Of a stretch of DNA of 64,000 nucleotides, positions 34,588 through 48,600 are shown piece after piece. The DNA comes from Trichoplax sp. H2 (taxonomy: Eukaryota; Placozoa; Uniplacotomia; Trichoplacea), in the NCBI GenBank assembly GCA_003344405.1, contig NOWV01000028.1, positions 124,001-188,000 on the forward strand. The letters are read 5' to 3'. The notes under the pieces are model-generated. The model saw only the letters and a list, made by a program, of their open reading frames with translations. It had not been told where the DNA came from and searched no databases. The position numbers and the translations under genes were made by a program. Within the stretch, counting starts at the first letter, position 1. Every line of letters starts with the position of its first letter.

Positions 34588-36582
34588 CTCTTTTGTCGCC
34601 AAGAATCGATAGCAACTGAACAACTGAGCTTTATAATGCATTAATGAAGCGTTATGTTAAAGTTTTAGTCACTGTATTTAAATTTACAGTAATTTAATAT
34701 TGTATCAGTAAAGGGTCATTCTTGGGCAGTGGCATTTTCTTATTATACTGTTAGGTGATTACGATTATGATTTATTCTGTAACAACGGTTTTATAAAATG
34801 ACTATTGTATTAATGTTATCATAATGTACGGTTCATCATAAGCGTAAACAGAATTTAACAAGATTTCAAATCTATGCCTTCTAACATTAGTAACGTTTAT
34901 CATATTAATAAGTTTAGATTAAGAAAAGGGAACTATTTATATAAGAATTCTCAAAATACGAGTATTAGCTATGTAGCCAGCCATTTAGTAATCTACTATG
35001 TACAGTACTTCCGTGGTGTATTTTTGACTTGAATGTGTTCAGGCGTAGGATTTTTACTGTGCAACATTAAGGCACCCGCCACATACTGTAGTTTAAAAGT
35101 AAATACTTATGCAGTAGTATTGTAACAGAACAGAAAAAGACGGATAATAACTTGTGTAAAATATACTGTATGCCAGTTAATGTGCAGAATGTGTACAGCA
35201 TACTGTATTTAATTGAACTGGGGAAATGCTGGTTTGCTGTTAAAAATACGTTGTTATTCGCAGCTGTGAATTGATGTCGGCAATATTTGTAATATTTATT
35301 GACATTGATTAAATCTGAACGTTTCCAAATAAGGATTCTTGTAATGGAATTCTGTTTTGATAGATAACTAAACTCGTTTAGTTTAGACTTTCAACGTAAA
35401 CTATAACACATGTAACCTACTTCGAGAAGTAGAATTTGTTATTCATGAATAAGACAACCAATCATTATGAAGATATCTATGGAAATATACTTATAACCTA
35501 AATTTTTTTAAGTCAAATAGAATACTGTGGCTAAGATTAAATTTTTTCCAAGGTATATCCGAACGAGTTTTTGTACCTATACATATGCTTATTCAATTTT
35601 ACCGAGCCAATAATTTTACAAAGTAATGAACTAACCATAACTAATTTTTAGTTATGCATTATTACTGTACACGCAGTTCTTAATGTATAATCATTAATAA
35701 TATTTGAATTCAGTTTATAAATAATACTCATAAGATTTAAATACGTTGCAATTAAGAAGTTATAGCTATTATAGATAATTGCCTAACCGATGATTATAAT
35801 TCTGTACTGTACGATTACGTAAACTATATACTAATACATAACAAGAAAATAGTTATTTTAAGAATATTTTTTTATAATACTGAAAGTGGAATTGTATATG
35901 ATAATGCGAATAAACTTTAACGCGATCCGATGAAGTTAATATAGCGAGTTAGAATAATTTCAGCAAGGTAGCTTCTCGTAAGTAGTTTAAAATAATAAGA
36001 GCATTCTAGACTTCGCAACAGATACCTAAATTCGTATTGCAAGCCAAAAATAGCCTTGTGTATTAAGAATATCATCCAAATAATCGATGATGGTATTTAC
36101 TCAATCGCTTACTTAATCAATCAGTCATATTTTATAAAAAATATTTATGTCAAATTTAAAGTACAGCAATTTTTTCTTAGTACGGCGTGATAATATTTGA
36201 TAATTGTCATCACTAACTAACTAATTCTATCACAATTACACCAATTCTTTAGTAGCTATTTAAACCTACGATCTATAATTACCTTTTTAAACCTGACTGT
36301 TCATTCTACGTCATGTCGTGATTTACGTACTTTGTATACTATCACATTTTCATACCACATTACTTCTGTAATTAGATGAAAATATCACTTCTATCTACGA
36401 CGACATCGTTTTCTGTTTTTGGCGTACTGTCATTTTTGCTGTTGGTCTTACAAGTACTTGTACATTTCTTGTCCTTGCTAGAATATGAAACTCCATACTA
36501 CTCTTATTAACTTTACAGTAATACTATATAACCGGAATCTCTTTCACACGGATGTTATGCGGAATTAGCTAGTACATTTATT
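34588..36582. other. non-coding, 3' of SEC62
   Basis: AT-rich sequence without an open frame or repeat that I can support. Confidence 0.45.
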
Positions 36583-36971
36583 AATAAGAAGTTGCCAACA
36601 GCAGAACCTATAGTCCATAGTTAGATGTCTTTATTCAAGAAATTATTGTAACCTAGTTGACGTCATATCCGTAGAGTTGGAACCACCTTGGATACCTGTA
36701 TTTGCTCTTAGTAAATTCTCGAAAATTGTAACATCTACCTTCATTCCATAGACAACAGTAAGAGCCTATCATTAGGCCTATTATTACACTTATAAAGAAA
36801 TGGCTAACGGTAGAACCTATAGTCTATATCAAATATCTATTAAAAAATTGTTATAACCTAGTTAATGTTATATCCGCATATTCGGAATCATCTTTAGATA
36901 TAATTTCTCGCAGTAATTTCTCAAAACTAGTAACATCACTTTTTGATCCATAGCAATCGCAAGCGCCTATC
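36583..36971. repeat. diverged two-copy direct repeat, offset about 205 bp
   Basis: 36583-36770 and 36792-36971 share, in order: aagaa.tggc.aac.g.agaacctatagtc, ttgtaacctagtt, atatccg, gga.ac...tttggata/ttagata, tttctcg.aa, gtaacatc, and gcgcctatc/gagcctatc ends. Spacing between matched blocks is 201-209. Confidence 0.7.
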
Positions 36972-37032
36972 CTTTCGTTTTTTAATTATTAATTTTTAAT
37001 CTGAGTTCCGCAGAGGCTAACGTAGAGTACAC

Positions 37033-37214
37033 TGTTACTAACGTAAACGGGCTAGTAATAAATATATTTATTAATCTAAACCTATCGTTTGACTCGATTA
37101 CAATAGTATAGGAATATGTTAGTTTTCCCTTACTGAGGATCTCCGGAGTTAGTCGGAGAATCATAAGAGTAGATAGACTAGCATAGGTACGATCACGAAA
37201 GTTGTTTTGTGACA
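37033..37214 (+). mobile_element. truncated LTR, same family as the remnant at 49470
   Basis: It ends gatcacgaaagttgttttgtgaca and the last ~130 bases align well with 49470-49597 (gttagttttcc, gttagtcgg, agagtagatagacta, gatcacgaaag). A TGTTAC at 37033 could be the LTR start, but no matching 5-bp target duplication flanks the unit (TACAC before, CAGTG after). The 5' part is therefore probably deleted or recombined. No tRNA primer-binding site can be claimed after it. Confidence 0.6.
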
Positions 37215-38325
37215 CAGTGTTAGTGGCACTCTATCAGGTATAATAGGCCTAGCGGATTATTAGTGGATAATACTAGGGATGTTAGTCATACGGTTAAGTG
37301 GGACTACATAGCGTCTAGATAGACGGTACCGACACGTCTCAGTAGAGGACGTACAATTGGCTCAAAGTGAGGGATGACAATCATACGTAGCTTGGGGTCT
37401 TGCACTCGTAAGGCCCATATTAAATATAAATTAGAATAAGGGATAGTGTAGAAAGCAAAAATAAGATATTAGTTGAACTGACTGAAATATTGTGTGACTA
37501 GATACTGTAGGGTTGGAAGCAGTTCTAGGTTACACACCTAGATAAAGTTCACTTTTATTTTGAATGTAGGCGTAAACGTATGCTGATGATATCAAGTGCT
37601 ATGAAAGCAAGATTAATAAATAAAAAATATTTATTTCATAGTCTATACATTTTCAATGACCATTTATAACATATTTACTTTGGTATTGTTGAATATTTTC
37701 TGCAATCCCATTCAAAACATAATTTATCCGCTGGAAATGTTTAATTTAAGGTTTTTCATATTTTTAGTAAACCGTCGAAGAATTACGCCAATGGGTCAAT
37801 TTTAGTCTAAATTTCAGAATAATAGCTAGATAATTCAATTATTTCTATGACAAATATTACAGTAATATTTATAGAATCTCGAAGAAAAATAACTAATGAA
37901 AAAGTGAATATAAAAAGAACTAAAACATATGCAAGGTGCTGTGAAAGTATTATAGGTAAACGTCCGGATAATGAGCAATAACGTAATTTGCTTTCATGGA
38001 GCACATTAATATTTATTTCCAATAAATGCCCAAAAAAGCTTATACCTTCAATGACAATGCAATTTAGATAGCAATTGTTGTGCAGAAATGCCAGCCTTTA
38101 GTCATAAGTGTTTAGATGTATCTAATGCTATCACAGCTAACTGTATTATATAGCCACTAAACGTCGGAAAGTAGCTGTAATTCGTGTCCATGAAGTAGAG
38201 TGAGTTGGTTTAATGGTTCCGTTTTATCGGTAACCTTGTTTCTATTGGTGAATATTATGGGAAACAACTCTAACAGATAGCTATGATATCCTTTCAAACT
38301 ACTTTGAAAGAACCCTCAATATTAC
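37215..38325. other. non-coding, first 350 bases less AT-rich than surroundings
   Basis: 37215-37580 is visibly less AT-rich than neighbouring DNA and directly follows an LTR end. It may be decayed internal retroelement sequence, but no open frame or protein similarity is visible. Confidence 0.35.
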
Positions 38326-38891
38326 TATCACGGTACGAACCACCGTGTAGGGTAACGACTAAATTTAGTAGTTAACATTATATATGAAGATAATTAATAA
38401 TAACTTACAGTAAGAATTACGGTAGTTATTATTTTGTTACAGTAAATTATAGGGTACTGTAGTAAGAGTTTTCATAAGGTAAATAATATTAATTAATTAT
38501 AGTGTTATGTCTTGTAACGCTTGTAATGAATACCCTGAAGATATTCATTTATAAAGGATACTATAAATAATTCTGTGTAGGAACATACTGCAATCTAATT
38601 ATCTAGAATCGTTCAGTACATGTCTAAGATTATGAATAATTTCTGTATTAATTTAGCTATCCAATATGAACTAAATTTCATGACCTGTTATGACTCATAC
38701 ATGATAGCGACTACTGAAGGGCGTTTAAGCCCGGCAGATAGTTGAATAAAGCAGAATTCTATAGTTGTTTAACGTAGAAGCAAAGGTGTCTAAATTCTTG
38801 TAAGATAATTAAGGGACACTGAATCCAGGAGACTACAGCAGTTTTTGAGATTTGCTTTACATTATCTTTGTCACGAAGCTGGTTTGTGGCA
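38326..38891 (+). mobile_element. solo LTR, 566 bp, with 5-bp target duplication
   Basis: Begins TATCACGGTACGAACC (first G of TG mutated to A), ends GTTTGTGGCA, and is flanked by perfect ATTAC repeats at 38321-38325 and 38892-38896. It contains a CACGGT...ACCGTG hairpin at the 5' end, GTTGAATAAAGCAG near 38745 and the tail gtcacgaagctggtttgtg. It shares these with the copy at 61001. Its TATA position reads GGGCGTTTAAGCCC, so the promoter box is lost. It is an older copy than the one at 61001. Confidence 0.85.
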
Positions 38892-38896
38892 ATTAC

Positions 38897-41289
38897 ATAC
38901 ATTCTGTGGATAGTGCAAGGGATAGCAACATTCCTTTCCAGTTGGGAACATCAAATTATTTTTATCCTTATTTTTATATTTATTATTTTTTTTCAATATA
39001 CTTACTTTCATATTAATATCTATCATGAAAACTATATTAGTTCTATTCTTCATGATTACTGTATTGAATTCTACTTCGAGTTTAATCGCAGATCATTATA
39101 GTGCGGTTCTGCGAAAGTATGCATGAATATAATAAATTGTAAACTGAGCCCTCAGAGTTTGAAATGAAAAAGATGCGGCTTACTAGATAACCGTTAAGGA
39201 AGTAGCAAGAAAGTCTCTAGTTATTTTTCCAGTATTTATAGCTTTAAAAGCATTCTATATACTGTAATGCAAGGATTTCATTAGTAATTAAGGCTTAATG
39301 ACAAAGAAGTGTTGTCCTCCACATTCAGTTCGCATTATTACCTGGTAACTAAAAGCGCCAACTATCATAAACAGTACTTAGACGACTCATTAATGATTCA
39401 TATTTTTTATGTAATAAATAAAGCACAAATTTAAGGCTAATTAGCAGTATTTAAACAGCTAACTTATTATTAATTTTCTATCACTTCTCTTAAAGAAGAA
39501 GAGATCTATTTTACTTATTTAACAAACTTTTCTTCCCAATCTTAAAGTTTACAAATTTATGTTTTAGCCGCTATTGAGCGACTTAAACTGATGGATTTTA
39601 ATAGTATCCAGTTAAAAGCTGTCTCTGCAAGTCTTAAGTATCCCTTTGTTACAAATTTAAATTCTGTAACAAGGGAATACAACGTAGAAGTCTTGAACTA
39701 ATCCACTGAATTAAATGCCTTAACTCACCTAATTTACTTGACTAAGAGCATTGTGCACAGAATTTTTACTAGTACTTTTACTCGAACCATTCAAGTTAAT
39801 ATAAGAGTCGTCATATTTATAAACAACTTCATAATATTTATTTACCGTGTCCTTTACTGGTAGATTTCTGCGACTATGATACTCCGAACATAATTATTCA
39901 ATTAGCGAACATTTACAACCTACTTCTCATATGAAATCATCATTTACTCAAGATTGGTATTAACTATCATGAACTAGGATTTAAGCATCCAATTACTTTT
40001 TACACGCAATAACAATCAATACTGATATAAAATGACCGAACTTCAATAAGAAATACGATAAGGCATTATCATATCTAGCATTGCAATTATTGACTTCGCC
40101 ATATTGGTACGGCTACATAAGTATTCGAAAAGTTTGATAATACCGTATGACCATTATAATATTCCATTCCTTGTACAGTATATTGCATGATTGGATTCAA
40201 AAACTATATATCCAACTTAGTCTTTGCAATTAGCAGTTTGATAAATTATTGATTTATTTTAGTGTTAAAAATTCAGATCTACTTGCTTATTATTTATCAT
40301 ATAAACTATATGTAAAAAGCTTATGCAGTTAGTTTCTTGGTAAAAGTAGTGAATCTCACTGTAAGGCTCTTTTATATCTCTCTGCTAAACATACCCGTAT
40401 TTATTTAAATTTCAACAATAGATTCTATTTTTAACAGCAATGCTTAATCAAATTGTTCTAGACTTTTATTTAATCTGGAGTCAAGTTTTTTATCTAACGT
40501 CTGCTGAGTAATACAATGCATGATAAGATATCATTGTCGTTTTATGTAAAAGATTGTATATAAATTTATCGATCAGTTGCAGTCAACAATATTACAATTA
40601 CGTACAAAGTTATCACCAAATTGCTATGATAGTATCGCCTCACAAAAATTAATCAATAAATTATTGAATTATTGAATATTGGAAGTCATGATCACTATTA
40701 AACTAGCCATCAGTTAGGTCGTTTAGTAAGTCGGTAGAATTTTTAGACATAAAACAGATTAATTTGCTGACCATTAATTTAGTTAGCGATCATTTATCTT
40801 AAAAATTTTCTTTATAAAATGAATATTTAATTACAATCCTGTTCGTTCTAATTTAGTACAGACATTGGCATCCTAGGAAGTATCATTGATCAAGTAACAT
40901 ATTCGAATATCGAGGGTCTTGAATTTGGATTAAATGAAAGATTCATTTATTTCTTCGCACCAACTTTCAAGTTCCATAGCACTTGCATTTCAGCATACCA
41001 GCAGCGTTTTTAATTAATAACAGTCACTTTGCTTCTTAGTAACAGTGTATTAATCAATTTTTTAATGACAATGTATGGGGTGAATTAGTTTTGCAGATCT
41101 TTAATATGGTTTCAAACTGATGCTTTAGAATTTGCAGTTATTGCAAGTTAAAACTTATCAGTTCACAGTAAATGTTCTAGAAGATTTCATTGTGGAAAAA
41201 AATATAATTACTGTCTGTAATTCTATTTTCCTAGTGGCTTCATAATTTCTTAAGTACAATCGCACATTCAATTTATTCCAAGCAATATT
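38897..41289. other. non-coding, upstream of the first PRRT-like gene
   Basis: AT-rich. A near-perfect 43-base palindrome lies at 39638-39680 (listed separately). No gene is supported. Confidence 0.45.
39638..39680. repeat. 43-base quasi-palindrome
   Basis: Left arm gtatccctttgttacaaatt and right arm aattctgtaacaagggaata are reverse complements apart from small indels, with essentially no loop. It could be a transcription-factor site pair, a hairpin, or the relic of an inverted-repeat element. Confidence 0.6.
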
Positions 41290-42668
41290 ATGATGAATTG
41301 TCAAAATCAACCTGAACCAGAGCCAAGTCCGCTGTGGAAGAACGCTACTCGCTTACTTGCATGGCATGAGTTATTTGAAATTCATAATTATTTCTTCGCT
41401 AGCTGTTTCGGAATTCTATTCCTATATAGCTTGATTTCATTGTTTTCGAATGTCAGAACGTCATTTAAGAAGCATTTATGTATCGCAATTAGCCTATTAT
41501 TAGCTTTATTGGGACTTTCTCGTGCTTTATACTTAATTCTTGATCCTTACGAATCGGCAGATATCTTGCAACGATATGGCAACTTGACACTAATCCCGTT
41601 ATCTATAACGCGGGTCCTACATGGAATTGCTTATCCTTGTTTGTCATCCTCTTTCACTCTTATTTTCATGGCTATTTTAAAATGTGTTCAAATTAAAATT
41701 TTATCGCCCAAGTTTCGGAAACCAATTCTGATCTATACAATTATCATTCTCCATTTTCTGGTGAGTTATTGTATTTGTTGCATTTATGGATAATTTTTAA
41801 TCTATATGTCAAGAACAGTTAATATTAAAACTAAAACAAATTACGATAGTACTGAGCTTTTACTTATATGGAAAAGATATCATTTTGGCAGTTTCATCGG
41901 TGTAGTCGGCAAAATTTACCAGCGCTATTAATTGTGAATAGAATCACAAATGAGTGTCTTAAATTAAGCCAATAGATGTCTGTATACAGTATTTACTTGA
42001 TATAACAGTAACTTTTATAGCACAAAAATAAGCCTATTGATTTTACCTGGCTATTTGTCACTACGTGATGACTTCTGATCTACATTAATTGATTTTCTTA
42101 GGTTGTGTTTTCTGTCGATATCACTACCGTACTATGCAGTGGAACCACAATTTTATTGATTTTATGTCAAAGTTTTTTTATTATCTGGGGAACAACTATT
42201 GGAATCTGCTACCTATACTGTAGCTATCGAATACTGAATTATAATTTTAGTAATCAGGTAATACTAAAAAGTATTAACAATGTCAATAAAAGGCACGTCC
42301 AAGCAAAATTGAAACAAAATTATACCGATCAAGAGGAGGACTTTATGTCGCAGAAAGGAAAACGCTGGTCATCAGATCAACACATTTCATACATTACTCC
42401 AACAATCCAGAAAGTGATTAAAGTTACTATTATCTCTGCATGTTTAGGATTTGTTTCAACTGCTCTCAATTGCTTTTCCTTGTTCGGTATCTATGGCGTC
42501 CTTCAAGATAAAAATACTGTTGATCCTTGGCTATGGCTAATTTATCAGTCACTATTTCGTATTATCGAATTGTGTATGGGTGCTACTATGGCTTTCACGG
42601 TAACTCGAACAGTTAAAACAAAGCAATTATTACCACAGGCAGCGAAGACTAATGTCGCTTGGCAATAA
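41290..42668 (+). CDS. PRRT3/PRRT4-like seven-transmembrane protein, copy A (two exons)
   Basis: Exons 41290-41760 and 42102-42668 (341-bp intron, phase 0) give 345 residues. Seven hydrophobic segments are seen: about 32-53, 62-84, 105-130, 144-168, 172-200, then after a 50-residue basic/polar loop the sixth (ending FGIYGVL) and seventh (DPWLWLIYQSLFRIIEL). Glycosylation sequons at Asn18 and Asn98 put the N-terminus and the first TM2-TM3 loop outside. DPYESAD after TM2, YPCLSSSFTLIF in TM3 and LCQSFFIIWG in TM5 match the seven-pass region of vertebrate PRRT3/PRRT4. The function of that family is poorly known; it is GPCR-like in topology but lacks DRY and NPxxY. This copy is the most divergent of the three in the window. 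No signal peptide is seen; an in-frame second ATG follows the first. Confidence 0.9.
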
Positions 42669-45600
42669 AAGCAATATCCAGCTCAATCAATATATAGTAT
42701 GTCGTAACGAATATGTAAATTTAAGATATGAATCGTAAAACTATGAACATATACAACGCCATAGTCGCCAATTAAGTCTCTTTACTGACAGTATGCTAAA
42801 GTTTGCTTCAGAAATTAAATTTAATACTAATTAAGGATAGCTTCTTAAATTTCGCAGCTGTGGTTCAATTATATATCATATAGGATATTCAAAGTAAAAT
42901 TCATTAGACTCTATTATCTGGCAAGGTACGATATTTAATTAATTACAAATTAAAATAATGAAGAGAAATTAAGTATTGAAGATACATTAAAATAATATTT
43001 CATAGCCTACTTAATTTGATAAAGCGTTTGATAAGTAAATCAACTGTTTTCTACCGTATCCTATTGCCGTCGAAAATATTAATTATCTGTGAATATGATA
43101 AGTTTTAACTATTATTCCTCTATCGCTGTGTATTTCTAACAATCTAAACATGTATCGCTTAAGTTGATTAATTGTGCACTTAAACTGAAACTAAATTCTT
43201 CTACATCTAAACCTAGAATCGTTACGCTTTAATGAAACTGAATTATCGGAATCCTTTTACATCTCTGAAATCGATATCATATATGATTAATTACTAAATG
43301 ATTCAGCTGTTTGATGCCAAATTGAGATAGTGCTTGGTTTAGGTCATAAAATATTACTTGCAATCAATAAATCTAGCTGGTAAAAAATTTATAATCTATT
43401 ATTAATTACTGAAGTTGTTAGTCCTACTATGTAATTTAATTTTTAAGCTATAAGTTGTAAAACATATGGCATGGTAATCTATATCCACCCTAATCATTAT
43501 AATGTTCAATACATTAATATGCTATTGTAATTTTAATAGTAAGGCATCCATTCTTCATTGACATGCATAAGTTTGATCGCTCCTTAATAAATATAAATAA
43601 TATTTAAGTCTAGCTCTATCCATTTTTCCAAACACTAAATCCTCAACTGAATTTGTAGCGGTATATGAGGATCATTATTCATTTATAATATTTATTTCAA
43701 TATTTCAGTACTGCAGTATAGCAATGCTTATTCCTCCTCAGCATACCTTTTCCTCAAATAATTTTAAATTTAAGTGACAACGATGTGATCAATGAAAATT
43801 GCTGTTGTCAAGATAAAGTAACTACATCTCTTATTCAAAATACTTTTCCCATCTCAGCTATGATAATTTTTATCGTATAAAATACGAATATGGTATTTTT
43901 CATACTATAACATTCAACCGCTGAACATCAAAAATTGCTATACCTTGTAATTGTAGGTAGCATAGTGCCATAAAATAAATGATCAATTGTGTAAGTAGGT
44001 CAGAGTTTTACATGTATTTAAATCGAAATTCTATTTATTCATTCCAACAAAGTTTCCAATTTATAAAGGATTAAATAAAGCAGATACCTTTCACTCACAA
44101 GAATAATTTCACTGTCTACTCTCTTCTAATGTGAGTGATCAACTAACTTACAAGCTACTTAGTCACTCCAACTAACTACGGAGAGATACTGTAAGTAAGA
44201 ATAACAACTTCCTCACAAGTATAATAAGCGGCTTGTTGTAAGATTAGTTTTATGAGTTTTTACTTCTATTCATACAACGAAAGTATAGTACCTTGTCGTA
44301 CACTAGAGAAGTATCAACTGGGCGATATATTTTCTGTAGGCTTATATACGGTCGCCACAAAAGATTTTCAATTAATATTTCAAGTAATAAACAATTTTAA
44401 AGACTAAGAAACATATTTACAAAATACGATGACTAGTATCGTAACAATACCTTAGAATTTAAGGAAAGAAATTTTTTTAATTTTAGAACTTTGATAGCAT
44501 TCTTCTACTTTAGACTAGCTGATCACACTGTATTAACGAAATCTCTCAAATTGAACATCTCCTATTTGCAAAATGGCAAAAGATGTTTGTTATCAAATTG
44601 AGTAAGGGTACTTTAATTAGTTTAGTATCTAGCTTTTAACTGTAAAGAGATAATATTTCGATGCTAAAATAAATATGGAAGCACTTGTATATCGTAAATG
44701 CATTGGACTAATGCAAGAGGTCTATATTTTAGGTCTGGTATATTTACCAATAGAAATCACAATCATCTCCATTATTGTGAAATGAACTGGGACAATGCTT
44801 ATCCAAGAATATCAACAAAAAGTGGAATTAAAAAATAAATTATAATGCTTCTGCGTACGAATTTAACTTATGAATATTACTCTAATAAGAGTAAACAAGT
44901 AAAAAGTTCTGTGTAGCGAAGCCAGTTTGCACTATCAATTGGAATACTTATTTGCAGTATAGAAAAATTTATTATAGCATTGATGTCCAATTATGTATAA
45001 TGTTCGTGTCCAATAATCAGTACCATAAAACCTAGCTCTATATTTTACTTTATTTAAATCAGTCCTGGTTAAAATTTATCATGATAATTGTTTCATTTCA
45101 AATTAAAATCTTAGCAGCACAATTCCATAGCATTCAATTCAAGGATTAATTTTTATTATAAACGTGATTACTTAATCCCTTTCCTGATAGTTACGGTAAT
45201 TTAGACGATAGCATTTATTTATCTGTGCAGTTACTTTGAAAGTTAACAGTTTTATTAAGCAGATTAATTTTTTTGCTACGGACTTATTTGGTATTTGCTT
45301 GTTAGAATCTCTCTCAAATATATTCATATGCCATAAAACAGTCTGAGGTAATTCTTTATTTATTTAAAAAGCAAGAATGCGACTCAAATAATCCCGTTGT
45401 CACCAGTTACTATTATAGAACAAAGATTTTAGTATTACAAAGTAACGCACGTCAATTTAGTGTCATTAGGATCTCTAGTTATAAAATAATCATTAATAGT
45501 CAGGCTACAAACATCTTGCACTTTATATTAACTTAATGTATAAAAATATCATAGGTTAATCCGCTTACGTCATCACTTTATTTGGAACTATATTACCATA

Positions 45601-48600
45601 ATTGTTCATATTCTTCTTTGTAATGACCTAGTTATTATAGTCTCCTCTTATTACTGTTAGTTCGCCTGCGTAACCCAAAATTTTATACTAGAAACAGTAC
45701 AAATGCGCCATCTCATCTTTTAGGCACCTACTGCACTCCTGCAATTAGCTGAAATCATCGCTTTCTCATGTATTATTATTAATATTAAAGTAAAATTGAA
45801 ATACGGAAATTTCTGAAACTAATTTCAAAGCCTGGCATTATTTTACGTTATGTCAGTAAAATATCTCTATGGCAAAGAGTAGTATCTTTTGTTGCTAGTT
45901 TAATATCAAATAAGCCATAAGTCTTTTTCTTATTCTATACACTTGTATAGCATGCATAAAAGATAGTAGTGGTTTATTTTCGATCAATTTCAATGTAAAC
46001 TATTATGTATATCACCTTTTATCAAATCAATCGCTAATCTTGTGGGGTGCAAAACATCTGCGCTTTTAAGATATTACCTAAAATAAAATTAGCTTATTAA
46101 GTATATCTAAGGAAATAAATGTATGTAGACACTATTATGATGCTATTGTGACTCAAACATACTGACATGTGTTAAACTAGTTTCTATATCATTTATTGTT
46201 CCAATACGTATACCTTCCTTGCCCTGATTTCTCATAATTCCGTGTAATTATATAATAAGCATCTTTTGATTTAATGATTATATGGATGAATTAAAACTAT
46301 AGATCAACGTGGAAATGATGTAAACTCCAATATACGTCTTTAGAACGATATTATCTTAGTAAGTGCTAGCTCTATCTTTCGTTCAATTGGTACCGGGCTG
46401 TACTATTATGCAATATAAATCAACCAAACAATGGGTAATAATGATATAGCAGCTCAGTATCTAAGTTAACGCATTGAATTGCGATCAATAATTGATAATA
46501 AATTTAAGCTTGATAGAATATTTCTTATTTAAATTAATCGCTTTGCTTATTTGCTATTTAAGTAAAATTTCAAATGTAATTAGTGAAGTTTCTGCCAGCA
46601 CAATAGAAAAATTTCGATAATAATTTTAATATCGTAGATGATTTAATATTGTACGAAGGGTTCTGAATAATATACTTTATTATGAGTCGATTAGAGCTGT
46701 AGTAGAACTAAATAATGTGCTATAGTCAGGGCAGAAAATGATTTATTTCATATTCGCAGACAGCGATATGGATCTTCTATTCCATCAAATGAGATAAGTT
46801 ATGTAACAATTGACCGTATAGTAAACTTTTCAATTCATATCTAACGTAGTAAGAGGCCTAAGCTACAAAAAAAATCATGAATTTCCAAATATGAAGTAAT
46901 AAAGGGCGAAATAGTAAAAGTATACTATATCGTATTTCGCTATAGCCCTAGGATTTCCTCCATATGAAAAAAGGAAATGCTGGGGCAAGACTGAATAATT
47001 TTCCTAACTGCTAGATGACCTTATATAGTAGAACCATATGGTTTTATTACTAAACCAAAAATAATCTGAACTTAAACAATTGCCTGTAAATTATCTCAAT
47101 ATAAACTATAACTTACCAATTAAGTAGTATTTAGCGCTTGATATTTAGACTGGAATACGAACAAGCAACGATAGAATAATAATACAAAGTTGCACGTACA
47201 CTTTTTACAAAGATGATTACTTTATCATCTTATGAATTCATATTTGAACAATTTTTAAATTTTATACCTGTATTTATGGAATTATTGACGATTCTTGCTA
47301 TTATTACAGTAAATTCTTAAATACGTTTGCGTTAAAATTGTTAGTAACAGAGAGTGTAAACAACGTCCAATTGAGGTAAAATTAGTGCGGATTTACAATA
47401 TAAATTTTAATCAGTATCTAATAAGAGAATATTAAATTTTAACCAGCCATTGATACTCAAGTATTGCTATTTTCCTGGACAGAAAAATTTAATAAGTTTC
47501 TACAGAGTGAAAGCAAATTTCCATAATTCTAGGTTATCTTACTTTCAAAAAAATTTTCTAGATATCGATCTTTTAAGTCAGATCAGTAGTTTTGTATACT
47601 TAGATCAAAGCCGATAATCAAATTCAAAAAATTATATCATCGTCTACAATATTAGAGTGTAGAATTCATAGTATCTGTTTTATCTGATAGATCGACAGTT
47701 AGTTCAAGTCTCTATCGAATACAATCATCGATATCTCTTGGAATAAAGCCATTATATGGCTCTCTATTTAAAAATTTTTATTTCATATGCAGCTAACAAA
47801 ATCCTTTCAAGCAGTAAAGCATAAAGTTTATAGTTTCGTCTCAAAAGCATTTTATTAAAGACCTGGTAAAGTAACGGTACTCTAAATATAATTTCTTTAA
47901 AGAATTAGGAAACTATACTAGCGAGTAAGCTGTTGTCACTTTTGTTGGCTTAACAGAGAAGTATTTTAATATCAACAAGGGAAATCAGATTCTTAATAAT
48001 GATCTTCTAGAAAGAAGTAAAGACAGATTTACCTACTCATTAAATTTACGATAACTATGCATAAAATCAGATGCGTTAATGACGCTAAAGATGAAAATAT
48101 ATTTAATTAATTCAATTGGTACATGTACTGAAATATCTGAAAAAGAACAGTTTACGGCAAGCTATATAAAATTAAAATCGAGCAACTACTACTAGAAGAG
48201 TCACTAAACTTCTACTAGTTAAAATCTCCTAAATATGATTTCATTCCTCGTACCAAACTCAATTATAAAAAGTTGAATTTGAATGCTATGTCAGTATTGT
48301 ATATATACCTTTTCCGGAGAGAACATCCATACAAATTTTTAGCAGAGCAAAATATAATCTTCCACTGCAAAAATTGCGGATAATATGGTATTTGTAGTGG
48401 ATTAAATTACAATCTAAAATGAAAATGATGTAACCTACCACTTTTTAAGGTTAAGCAGTATACAATAACTACCACAATAATAATATGCTAGAATAGAATG
48501 AGTACAGTATATGTTTACAAATCTGAGCTAATGTAGTGTGCACTATAGGAGAATCTTAGCTTAAAATTGAAGGAATTTAACAAACGCGTATTCTTAACTC

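Noticed and set aside
37215-37240. tRNA primer-binding site after the LTR end at 37214
   Set aside because: A TGG occurs several bases downstream, but the following bases do not match a tRNA 3' end that I can name.
47695-47725. tRNA B-box-like sequence (gttcaagtctc)
   Set aside because: No A box, acceptor stem or cloverleaf can be built around it; no tRNA gene was recognised anywhere in the window.
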